Assembly (NCBI GenBank): GCA_003448875.1
Contig: DLXG01000295.1
Location: forward strand, 240 to 11,350
DNA length: 11,111 nt
Origin: Anaerolineaceae bacterium
Lineage (GTDB): Bacteria > Chloroflexota > Anaerolineae > Anaerolineales > Anaerolineaceae
Direction of reading: 5' to 3'
In this document: positions 1 to 6,304 of the stretch, piece by piece
Numbering within the stretch: position 1 is the first letter of the stretch
Layout: every line of letters begins with the position of its first letter
Notes under the pieces: model-generated
Database searches by the model: none
What the model was told of the DNA's origin: nothing
Seen by the model: only the letters and a program-made list of their open reading frames with translations
Translations under genes and position numbers: made by a program

Positions 1-1001
1 GCCACCTCCCTGGCCGGGCGCCGCTCGGACGGCGCGAAGTGGCAGGCGATGCGGCGCGAACCCTGCGCCACCAGGAGCGGTTCCTGGCTCCGGCAGATGT
101 CCTTGACGTAAGGGCACCGCGGGTGGAAACGACACCCGGGCGGGAACTCCAGGGGGTTCGGTACCACTCCCTCGATGACGTGCAACCTCCCCCGGGGACG
201 GTCGATGCGGGGGATGCAGGTGAGCAGGCCCTCCGTGTAGGGGTGCAGGGGCTGCCGGAACAGGTCGTAAACCGCCGCCTCCTCCACTACCTTCCCCGAG
301 TACATCACCACCACGCGCTCGGCCATCTCAGCGATCACGCCCAGGTCGTGGGTAATGAGCATGATGGCCATCCCCAGCTCCCGCTTCAGGCTCTTCATGA
401 GCTCCAGGATCTGGGCCTGGATGGTGACATCAAGAGCGGTGGTGGGTTCATCTGCGATCAAAAGTTCCGGGCGGCAGCAAAGGGCCATGGCGATCATGAC
501 CCGCTGGGCTTGGCCGCCGGACATTTCGTGCGGAAAGGCGTGAGCCTTCTTTTCGGCATCTGGAATTCCCACCAGTTTCAACAACTCAACAGCCTTATCC
601 CATGCTTCTTTTTTTGGAAGGTTTTTATGAATTGTAAAAACCTCAGCAACCTGATCGCCAATTTTATAAACCGGGTTTAAACTGGTCTGCGGTTGTTGAA
701 AGATCATTGACATGCGATTTCCACGCATTTCAACCATTTCAGACTCACTCAAATCCAGCAAGTTTTTACCTTCAAACCAGATTTCACCCCCCACAATCTT
801 GCCCGGGATTCCAACCAATCTCAGGATTGACAGAGAAGTTACACTCTTTCCGCAGCCCGATTCTCCAACCAGACCCAAAATTTCACCCGGGAAAAGATCA
901 AAATCCACACCATCCACTGCTTTCACAATTCCATCTTCAGTAAAGAAGTGGGTTCTTAAATTCCGTACACTCAATATTGGTTGTTCGTTCTGAGTATTCA
1001 T
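1..1001 (-). CDS. oppD: Oligopeptide ABC transporter ATP-binding protein OppD (3' end off the window)
   Basis: This is the cytoplasmic ATPase that powers peptide import with OppB and OppC, and normally pairs with OppF, which would lie beyond the left edge. The reading frame is open from ATG at 1001 to the edge (333 codons), close to the family's usual length. All motifs are present: Walker A GESGCGKS (residues 46-53), Q-loop at Q102/Q103, signature SGGQ (161-164), Walker B LLIADE (180-185) and H-loop H218. The C-terminal Opp/Dpp extension has four cysteines (C290, C296, C303, C320), the spacing known in this family and in some members linked to an Fe-S cluster. The start overlaps the oppC stop as ATGA, which suggests translational coupling. 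Oddity: about 36% of the first 50 codons end in G or C, but about 91% from residue 199 on (12 of 135 end in A or T). The protein looks intact but is compositionally a mosaic. Confidence 0.93.
   Translation of the reverse strand, partial: MNTQNEQPILSVRNLRTHFFTEDGIVKAVDGVDFDLFPGEILGLVGESGCGKSVTSLSILRLVGIPGKIVGGEIWFEGKNLLDLSESEMVEMRGNRMSMIFQQPQTSLNPVYKIGDQVAEVFTIHKNLPKKEAWDKAVELLKLVGIPDAEKKAHAFPHEMSGGQAQRVMIAMALCCRPELLIADEPTTALDVTIQAQILELMKSLKRELGMAIMLITHDLGVIAEMAERVVVMYSGKVVEEAAVYDLFRQPLHPYTEGLLTCIPRIDRPRGRLHVIEGVVPNPLEFPPGCRFHPRCPYVKDICRSQEPLLVAQGSRRIACHFAPSERRPAREV
420..545. other. Abrupt base-composition and codon-use breakpoint inside oppD
   Basis: Left of this stretch the sequence is very GC-rich, with almost all third codon positions G or C. 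Right of it oppD uses the AT-leaning codons of its neighbours. The stretch encodes roughly the residues from just before the ABC signature through Walker B and the D-loop, the most conserved part of OppD proteins. A short AT-leaning pocket (about residues 179-191) lies inside the transition, so the junction cannot be placed to the base. The reading frame is not broken. This is either a homologous-recombination joint or a chimeric assembly joint between two organisms; the sequence alone cannot decide. Confidence 0.8.
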
Positions 1002-1990
1002 AATTTCAACCTCGGATCAAGGGCATCGCGCAAACCATCCCCAATGTAATTGAAAGCCAAAGAGCATAAAAATATCGGCAAACCCGGGATTAAAGGCAGC
1101 CATGGCATATCCAGCATATATGCCTGAGTTGCTGAAAGCATGTTTCCCCATGTTGGGATTGGTTCTTGAATACCAAAACCTAAAAACGAAAGCGCAGCCT
1201 CGGCCACCACATAACTTGCCATATTCAGTGAGGCATCCACAATGATTGGAGCCATAGCATTGGGAATCATGTGTCGAAGAATGATCCAGCCGCCTCCTGC
1301 ACCCATAGCTTTGGCAGCCTCCACAAATGTTTGACTGCGCAGGGAAAGCACCATCCCCCGCATCAATTGCGCTGAAGTTAACCACCCCAAACCTGCTAGC
1401 ACCAGGATGATCAAGACCGCTTGCCGCGCTTCCCGAACTTCCAATAACATCAACTTTCCGGCTAATTCCAAAAAGAATTTTGGTATCGGTATCGCATCCT
1501 GATTTTTCAACAACATAGCCGAAACAATCAATAGTATGGGTAGCGAAGGGATCGTAAGGAAAAACTCCACAATCCGCATCAGTAAATTATCAACCCAACC
1601 GCCATAGTACCCCGAAATAGCCCCAATGGTTACCCCGATGAGGCTGGATATCAGCACGGATAATAACGCAACAGTCAAGGATATCCTTCCGGCGTAAATT
1701 AGGCGCGAAAACAAATCGCGTCCCAAATTATCAGTGCCCAAGAGATGGACTCTACCCGTTGCCTCTTGAACTGAACCCGGTTTGAGAAAATAGTTACCCA
1801 CCGTAATTTCATCCACCTCAAAAGGCGCGATTTGGCGCGCAAATAAGGTAATCAGAAACAAAATTAGCATTACTCCAAGCGAAATCATTGCGAGTTTATG
1901 TTTGCGAAATCGGCGGAAAACCAGTTTCCAGGGACTTTCTTCGTTTGGATAATCATTTGTCAATGAAATGGAGTCAACTTGAGCGGTCAT
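998..1990 (-). CDS. oppC: Oligopeptide ABC transporter permease OppC
   Basis: This is one of the two membrane subunits of the peptide importer and forms the translocation path with OppB. The 330-residue protein has the family's N-terminal basic segment and first membrane helix (about 33-52), then the hallmark LGTDNLGRD (84-92) before further helices, and the cytoplasmic EAA loop that docks on the ATPase at about 218-247 (VEAAKAMGAGG, then ILRHMIPNA). A stretch at about 162-190 between helices is a little longer than in many OppC proteins. The ATG at 1990 is chosen because TAGGAG lies 7 bases upstream; that Shine-Dalgarno includes the stop codon of oppB, so ribosomes finishing oppB sit on the oppC start. 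The stop overlaps the oppD start. Substrate (peptide, nickel or another solute) cannot be told from the permease alone. Confidence 0.95.
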   Translation of the reverse strand: MTAQVDSISLTNDYPNEESPWKLVFRRFRKHKLAMISLGVMLILFLITLFARQIAPFEVDEITVGNYFLKPGSVQEATGRVHLLGTDNLGRDLFSRLIYAGRISLTVALLSVLISSLIGVTIGAISGYYGGWVDNLLMRIVEFFLTIPSLPILLIVSAMLLKNQDAIPIPKFFLELAGKLMLLEVREARQAVLIILVLAGLGWLTSAQLMRGMVLSLRSQTFVEAAKAMGAGGGWIILRHMIPNAMAPIIVDASLNMASYVVAEAALSFLGFGIQEPIPTWGNMLSATQAYMLDMPWLPLIPGLPIFLCSLAFNYIGDGLRDALDPRLKL

Positions 1991-1999
1991 TCTGAACTC

Positions 2000-3196
2000 C
2001 TAGCTGTATCGAATACGCGGATCAATCATGGTATAGACCAGATCGCGAATTAAGGTGGCAACCACGGTCAACACTGCAGTTATGAACAAAATCGCCATTG
2101 CAACCGGGAAATCCGAATCGCCCAGCGCTAAAAAGTACAACCGCCCCATGCCGGGCCATGAAAATATTGTTTCGGTGATGATTGCCCCCCCAAACAAGGA
2201 TGGTATTGAAAAAACAACAATGGTGACAAAGGGTATTAATGCATTTCTTAAGGCGTGTTTTAAGATAACCAGTTTTTCTTTCAAACCCTTTGCTCTGGCA
2301 GTCCTGACATAATCTTGCCTTAATACCTCCAACATGCTAGCACGGATGAAGCGGCTCCATGAAGATACACTCACAATGGTCAAGGTAATTACCGGTAAAA
2401 TCAAATGCATGATTCGGTCTGCAACTGTGTCAGGTTGAATAGTTCCAATAAGAGGCACTACGTATTCCCTGACAGCAGATGCACTCCCCGGCGGCAGGTA
2501 AGGCAACCCAGCTGATTTTGGCAAAATAGAAAACACCAGAATCATTAAGATACCGAAGAAAAAAGTTGGCATGGCAGAGCCAAGAAATGCCAGAGAGGTA
2601 AAAATATAATCAAAGCGTGAATACTGTTTGACAGCCGAATAAATTCCCAATGGAATTCCCAACAACAAGGAAAGCAACGTAGAGAGCCCAATTAACTCGA
2701 TCGTATTGGGCAGCCGGCTCAGGATCAAATCACTGACCGGACGATCTCGCAGTAATTTCCAGGAAGCCCCAAAATCACCCAGCAAGATACCGCGGCTCAC
2801 TTTTCTGCCTTCCAGATCCCTCAGGTAAACGTATTCCTCACATCCGACAATTTTCGTTTCAATCTTGCCCTTGTCATTACGGATATTTTTTTCAATGGGT
2901 TGGCGGCAACCAATCGGCTTATCGGCAAACCACTCAACTCCACCCACTACAATATTCCCACGAGGTTGACCAATCAACCATCGGCTGAAACGGATGGGTA
3001 AGTAAAGATCCAATTCATAATAAGCACGAATTCGAGCAATATCAGCCGCAGTAATGCGATTGCGGCCTTGTTGCTGTTGACGTAAGCCGGTCATCGGGCC
3101 ACCTGGCGCCAGATTTAGTAACGCATAGGTAGCAACTGCTGAAATCAACACCACACCCACCATTTGCACTAAACGGCGAGCAATATACCCAAGCAT
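2000..3196 (-). CDS. oppB: Oligopeptide ABC transporter permease OppB with a long extracytoplasmic insert
   Basis: This is the second membrane subunit of the importer. The N-terminus (YIARRLVQMV, then a membrane helix ending in LLNLAPGGP) is the standard OppB start, and the EAA loop lies at about 289-322 (DYVRTARAKGL, then LKHALRNALIP). At 398 residues it is longer than the usual 310-340. The extra length is mainly one insert at about residues 77-138, between the first helix with its amphipathic segment and the conserved GDFGASW before helix 2, so it should face the cell exterior. The insert is charged and carries two cysteines (C97, C119) that could pair. ATG at 3196 has a clear AAGGAG 7 bases upstream. 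It follows the binding-protein gene after a structured 142-nt gap and precedes oppC by 9 nt. Confidence 0.94.
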   Translation of the reverse strand: MLGYIARRLVQMVGVVLISAVATYALLNLAPGGPMTGLRQQQQGRNRITAADIARIRAYYELDLYLPIRFSRWLIGQPRGNIVVGGVEWFADKPIGCRQPIEKNIRNDKGKIETKIVGCEEYVYLRDLEGRKVSRGILLGDFGASWKLLRDRPVSDLILSRLPNTIELIGLSTLLSLLLGIPLGIYSAVKQYSRFDYIFTSLAFLGSAMPTFFFGILMILVFSILPKSAGLPYLPPGSASAVREYVVPLIGTIQPDTVADRIMHLILPVITLTIVSVSSWSRFIRASMLEVLRQDYVRTARAKGLKEKLVILKHALRNALIPFVTIVVFSIPSLFGGAIITETIFSWPGMGRLYFLALGDSDFPVAMAILFITAVLTVVATLIRDLVYTMIDPRIRYS

Positions 3197-3239
3197 ATTT
3201 GTTCTCCTTTGCTTCCAAGGTTCCTGTAACAGACTTCTT

Positions 3240-3337
3240 GGAGGGCGTGCAGGGTCACCCTCCCAGAACTCGATTACAGGGTCGGTGTGGCGCCCTGCAG
3301 CGCCACACCGATTGTCCGCGACCCTTTCTAAAAAGGG
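3240..3337 (-). promoter_or_regulatory. Structured intercistronic region between the binding-protein gene and oppB
   Basis: The 142-nt gap (3197-3338) holds three stem-loops. Directly after the upstream stop is a 6-bp hairpin (3322-3327 with 3332-3337). Next is a perfect 11-bp GC-rich stem (3283-3293 with 3300-3310, loop CCTGCA). Closest to oppB is a 6-bp stem (3240-3245 with 3258-3263) whose loop contains TGCAGGG. None is followed by a U-tract, so they are not simple terminators. Known parallels in ABC operons are hairpins that stabilise the upstream binding-protein mRNA so that it outnumbers the permeases; I infer that role here. The two larger hairpins have complementary loops. Confidence 0.6.
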
Positions 3338-3338
3338 G

Positions 3339-5258
3339 TTACGGCAAATACAGGTTCATATCAATGTGTTCCCATGTTCCACCGGGCAGTGTGTAAAGCT
3401 TGATTTTGCCTTCATCTGCCGCTTTCCGCATCGTGTCGGAAATGGTATTCAATGTCGTGCTGTCCAGAATATCCACCTGCCCGCCCAATAATTGCGCTTC
3501 AGCGTTATCCGGAGTGATGATAGAGATGACAATGGTCTTTGTCTTGGGTGCCCCACCGTAATAGTACGGATTTGCTTCAAAGACCATCTTTTCACCTTTG
3601 ACCCATTCCTTCAAAATATAAGGGCCAACACCAATTGGAAATTCGGAGATTTCAGGCAAGGTTGCCCATTCTTCAGCTGGAACATCCACCAGTTTCCGTC
3701 CATCGGACAGTACCCGATGGGCTGGATACACATTCGAAAGACGCGGGTCCATCAAAGCCCGGAAGTAAAGCGGATCCTGAACTCCCGGCAGATAGGTGAC
3801 GGTATAACCGGTGTCATTAACCTCGTAGGATTGAATGGAACGGCAGGTATTGAACGAAGTCGCGCCAGAATTTTCATCGCAATCAATTTTGAAGCGCAAA
3901 TCAAAATCTGCCGCGCTGACGGGAGTGCCGTCTGACCATACCATATCATCACGGAATTGATATTCGACGGTCAGTTGTTTCATTGTGATCGGGGTTCCAT
4001 CAAACGCAACCACTTCACCCGCCGCGTTATACACCTCAACACCCGCTTTTAGTTCGGTAGGATTGCCATCCACATCATAGACCAGGTCCCCTTCTTTGAC
4101 CTCCACGTCCAGATTTTTGGCAAGGCCGCTATCCAGCGTAGAAGGCACTTTTTGGGCAATACCCTGGAAGTCGTAGTTGATTGTCGAAAACGCCAACCCA
4201 TGCACGAGTGAATTGGCAATAACTGCCGATAAACCTTGTTCCACCAGCGCAAACATAGAGGCAGGTTCCTGAGTAAAGCCAATCACGATTGTATCCTTAC
4301 CGGGAATTTCCCACTCAGCGACATTGTAGGTATAGTATTCTTCTCCCGGCTGAGGATTGAACCCCTTCAGGTTAGGATTGGAGGCAAAGATCTCCAGATG
4401 ATTGTAGAGCGGCAGCGATACCATATCTTTGGTGAATTCTTGCTGCACAATTTTGTAGGGTTCTTTTCGGTCTTCTTGATTGATGGTATTGGTGGCTTTC
4501 ACAATTGCCTGAGAAGCAACCGGGTTACACCACCCCATAATATTTTGACCTTCCCAGTTATTTTCGGCGGTGGGAATCTGGTCGCAGGCATACAATGTCC
4601 TGCCGCTCGGGTCGGATTGTCCAACCCAGGCATAGTCAGTCAATTCGAATTCACGACGGGCCAGGCCGGTTGTGTCACCGTACAGCCACGTTGAGGGGAC
4701 ATGATTCACGATAACCCGAATACCGCAGGCTTTCATTTGCTGCTGCCAGACAGGTGCTAAAATTTTACGATGAGGCGCCTCTGTCAAAACCAGTTCCAGC
4801 ATCAAGGGTTCGCCTTCAGCATTAAGACGAACATTGTCGCCATCTTCATCTGTCCATCCCGCCTCATCCAGCAGTGCTTTTCCTTTTTCCGGATCAAAGG
4901 GATAAATAGTTACATTTTCATCCCCCGCGTATGCCCAGTGATTCTTAGGGATGAAAGTATCCATGACCAGTTCAGCCCGTTCCTCAGGCGATAGGAAAGG
5001 ATAAACAGCCTGGATAATTTCATCCTTATTGGTGCAATACGCCATTGCCTGCCGCACACGAACATCGGATAAAATGGGATGGGGGGTCGAGAACGAGGCT
5101 TCCTCAGAAGGTTCTTTTTCAACTTCCACAACCTTCTCAACTACCTGGGTTTTTACAACCTCTTTTTCAACCTCAATAGTTTCTACCGCTGGCTGACAAG
5201 CACTCATGATCAGCGAGAATGCAACAAGCAGCATCCAAACAAAATTTACGCGTTTCAT
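3339..5258 (-). CDS. Peptide-type ABC transporter substrate-binding lipoprotein, apparently circularly permuted (family 5)
   Basis: This is the extracellular receptor that captures the solute and delivers it to OppB/OppC. ATG at 5258 is preferred over the TTG two codons earlier because AAAGGA lies 6 bases upstream of the ATG. The signal peptide ends in a lipobox, MSAC, with lipidated C21, followed by a Val/Glu/Lys-rich linker (22-55). Residues about 58-318 then match the half that normally comes second in SBP family 5: HPILSDVRVRQAMAYC, a FDPEKGKALLDEAGW stretch and the final AEWE. Residues about 322-639 match the half that normally comes first: DTIVIGFTQEPASM, then MVWSDGTPVSAADF, then GVGPYILKEWVKGEKMV, ending GGTWEHIDMNLYLP. 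In ordinary members that ending runs straight into the HPILSDVRVRQA segment. At 639 residues both halves appear complete. The frame is unbroken. Substrate unknown; peptides are likely by family. Confidence 0.9.
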   Translation of the reverse strand: MKRVNFVWMLLVAFSLIMSACQPAVETIEVEKEVVKTQVVEKVVEVEKEPSEEASFSTPHPILSDVRVRQAMAYCTNKDEIIQAVYPFLSPEERAELVMDTFIPKNHWAYAGDENVTIYPFDPEKGKALLDEAGWTDEDGDNVRLNAEGEPLMLELVLTEAPHRKILAPVWQQQMKACGIRVIVNHVPSTWLYGDTTGLARREFELTDYAWVGQSDPSGRTLYACDQIPTAENNWEGQNIMGWCNPVASQAIVKATNTINQEDRKEPYKIVQQEFTKDMVSLPLYNHLEIFASNPNLKGFNPQPGEEYYTYNVAEWEIPGKDTIVIGFTQEPASMFALVEQGLSAVIANSLVHGLAFSTINYDFQGIAQKVPSTLDSGLAKNLDVEVKEGDLVYDVDGNPTELKAGVEVYNAAGEVVAFDGTPITMKQLTVEYQFRDDMVWSDGTPVSAADFDLRFKIDCDENSGATSFNTCRSIQSYEVNDTGYTVTYLPGVQDPLYFRALMDPRLSNVYPAHRVLSDGRKLVDVPAEEWATLPEISEFPIGVGPYILKEWVKGEKMVFEANPYYYGGAPKTKTIVISIITPDNAEAQLLGGQVDILDSTTLNTISDTMRKAADEGKIKLYTLPGGTWEHIDMNLYLP

Positions 5259-5478
5259 CTTCAATTCCTTTCAAGTTTTTTGGGGAAAGCAAAAAGGGCA
5301 AAACTTCAAAACGTTGTTTTTTTGGTAATCACCTCCCATGTCAGGATGTTGAAATATTTTTTACGACGGTTTAATTCCAGATGATTTTCATTCAAACCTT
5401 AACTTTTGAAATCTGCCCAAATACCAGTTTCAATACTGACAATTTGGGCAGGTAATTACCTCGACTTCTGTCTGGTGC
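5259..5478 (-). promoter_or_regulatory. Leader and probable promoter region of the ABC importer operon
   Basis: This 220-nt stretch lies between the groES terminator and the binding-protein start, so the operon promoter should be here, but I see no convincing -35/-10 pair. It holds a hairpin with a 10-bp stem (5413-5422 with 5442-5451), extended inside by CAGT/ACTG (5425-5428 with 5435-5438). A perfect palindrome GGTAATTACC (5451-5460) abuts it, and a near copy GGTAATCACC lies at 5324-5333. These are operator or RNA-structure candidates. On the minus strand the second copy forms part of GGGAGGTGATTACC, a near-perfect Shine-Dalgarno, with no suitable start codon at normal distance. Confidence 0.45.
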
Positions 5479-5514
5479 AAAAAAACAGCCGGTATATCTC
5501 AACCGGCTGTTTTT
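5479..5514 (-). terminator. Rho-independent terminator of the glutaredoxin-groES operon
   Basis: A perfect 13-bp stem (5481-5493 with 5502-5514) with an 8-nt loop lies 22 nt past the groES stop. Read on the minus strand it ends in seven T residues (5485-5479). The T-run on the opposite side (5510-5514) means it could also stop transcription on the plus strand. Confidence 0.9.
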
Positions 5515-5535
5515 CTGCAAATTTTCTGAAATTAA

Positions 5536-5811
5536 TTATTCAATTACTTTTGCCAGCACATCACTGCATTCCATAATGAGGTAATCATCACTACCCAGTT
5601 TTATTTCTGTGCCACTATACTTGGCAAAGAGAATTTTATCGTTGACCTTAAGCTTGATATCTTCATCATCACCTACTGCTACGACCACACCCGTCTGTGG
5701 TTTCTCTTTGGCTGTTTCAGGAATATACAAACCGGTTGCTGTTTTATTCTCCTGCTCCAGAGGTTTAACCAAAATACGGGCACCCATCGGTTGAACTTTA
5801 ATTTGTGACAT
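5536..5811 (-). CDS. groES: Co-chaperonin GroES (10 kDa) with a shortened roof loop
   Basis: GroES forms the seven-subunit lid on the GroEL folding chamber in the cytoplasm. The 91-residue protein has the family core: MGARILVKPL near the start, the mobile loop that grips GroEL (about 19-34, with KTATGLYIPETA), KEKPQTGVVVAVG and the closing DYLIMECSDVLAKVIE. The segment between GVVVAVG and the DKILF strand is about 12 residues (GDDEDIKLKVND) where E. coli GroES has about 20, so the roof beta-hairpin over the central opening looks trimmed. ATG at 5811 follows AGAGGAGGT. It lies 13 nt after the glutaredoxin gene and ends at a terminator; no groEL is next to it, unlike the usual groES-groEL pair. 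It may be a second copy with groEL elsewhere. Confidence 0.94.
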   Translation of the reverse strand: MSQIKVQPMGARILVKPLEQENKTATGLYIPETAKEKPQTGVVVAVGDDEDIKLKVNDKILFAKYSGTEIKLGSDDYLIMECSDVLAKVIE

Positions 5812-5824
5812 TTATACCTCCTCT

Positions 5825-6082
5825 TTACTTGATTCCTAAGTACTGATTTATTTTAGGTCGGTCAAACCCAACCACAATTTTTCCGCCGATATCCAGTACC
5901 GGCACCCCCATCTGGCCGGATCTTTTGACCATGTCCCTTGCGGCTGCAGGATCGCGACTCACATCCACCTCTTTGAATCGGATTCCCTTATCACGCAGGT
6001 ATTTTTTGGTCATATTACAAAATGTGCAGGTTGGCGTTGTAAATATGATCACTTTTGGGTGATTAACATTTGTCTCAGCCAT
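5825..6082 (-). CDS. Glutaredoxin-like protein, YruB family
   Basis: A small cytoplasmic thiol-disulfide oxidoreductase of 85 residues with the thioredoxin fold. The active site is C19-T-F-C22 in TTPTCTFCNMTKKYL. The cis-proline motif is GVPV, and the end GGKIVVGFDRPKINQYL has the GFD signature of the YruB-type glutaredoxins. These are close to NrdH redoxins and their electron donor here is not evident. ATG at 6082 has GGAGTG 8 bases upstream. It is the first gene of a two-gene unit with groES, reading away from the divergent mutase operon. A joint role in redox or heat stress is an inference from this pairing. Confidence 0.92.
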   Translation of the reverse strand: MAETNVNHPKVIIFTTPTCTFCNMTKKYLRDKGIRFKEVDVSRDPAAARDMVKRSGQMGVPVLDIGGKIVVGFDRPKINQYLGIK

Positions 6083-6187
6083 TGATATTTCACTCCGTTA
6101 TTGGATTTACCATTAGGTTAGATGAATAATTCCTAAAATGGTTACAAAAATTGAATAGATCGAATTCAGTTATAATAAAAAATAAAT

Positions 6188-6221
6188 ATCATTCGGCGTC
6201 ACAGGTATCATTCGCCATCAC
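6188..6221. repeat. Imperfect direct repeat, candidate operator
   Basis: ATCATTCGGCGTCAC (6188-6202) and ATCATTCGCCATCAC (6207-6221) match at 13 of 15 positions and start 19 bp apart, nearly two helical turns. They lie just downstream of the TATAAT at 6171, where a repressor could block the mutase operon. No regulator is encoded in the window. Confidence 0.4.
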
Positions 6222-6259
6222 CCACCTCCTTGATTGGGAACATCAAAAAGGTGGATGAT
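6217..6259 (+). promoter_or_regulatory. Leader hairpin with an anti-Shine-Dalgarno arm upstream of the mutase gene
   Basis: The arms ATCA + CCACCT + TTGAT (6217-6220, 6222-6227, 6230-6234) pair with ATCAA + AGGTGG + TGAT (6242-6246, 6249-6254, 6256-6259), separated by small mismatches. The left arm contains ACCTCC (6224-6229), which is perfectly complementary to the GGAGGT Shine-Dalgarno at 6295-6300. Two exclusive folds are therefore possible, one leaving the ribosome site free and one hiding it. I see no known riboswitch consensus. Confidence 0.4.
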
Positions 6260-6294
6260 TATATAGAGAATTAGTTCCATTCGCATGTTAATTT

Positions 6295-6300
6295 GGAGGT
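6295..6300 (+). promoter_or_regulatory. Shine-Dalgarno GGAGGT that fixes the mutase start
   Basis: GGAGGT lies 4 nt before ATG at 6305. It rules out the in-frame TTG at 6293, whose own codon overlaps this site. Confidence 0.75.
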
Positions 6301-6304
6301 ATCT

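Larger units (their letters stand above)
6083..6304. promoter_or_regulatory. Divergent AT-rich regulatory region between the glutaredoxin and mutase operons
   Basis: The 222-nt region must hold promoters for both directions. On the plus strand TATAAT at 6171-6176 is a perfect -10 hexamer; the best nearby -35 match, TTGAAT at 6151-6156, leaves only a 14-bp spacer, so the promoter may depend on an activator. No clear minus-strand promoter stands out. A direct repeat (6188-6221) and a hairpin (6217-6259) lie downstream of the plus-strand -10. Confidence 0.55.

Noticed and set aside
39..680. Long plus-strand open frame of 213 codons
   Set aside because: It lies antisense to oppD, has no recognisable domain, and its openness comes from the GC-rich codon use of oppD.
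3278..3337. Intrinsic terminator after the binding-protein gene
   Set aside because: The stems are strong but no U-tract follows in the minus-strand transcript, and oppB has no evident promoter of its own.
3492..4994. Plus-strand open frames across the binding-protein gene
   Set aside because: They are antisense shadows of a clearly conserved lipoprotein gene, with no ribosome sites or domain features.
5265..5340. Small minus-strand ORF (TTG start, about 12 codons with a CxxC) after a strong Shine-Dalgarno-like GGAGGTGAT
   Set aside because: The start lies about 19 nt from the ribosome site, too far, and the peptide has no further support.
6120..6304. Cobalamin riboswitch upstream of the B12-binding protein gene
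   Set aside because: I could not find the B12-box or the conserved core of that riboswitch; the leader is also short for it.
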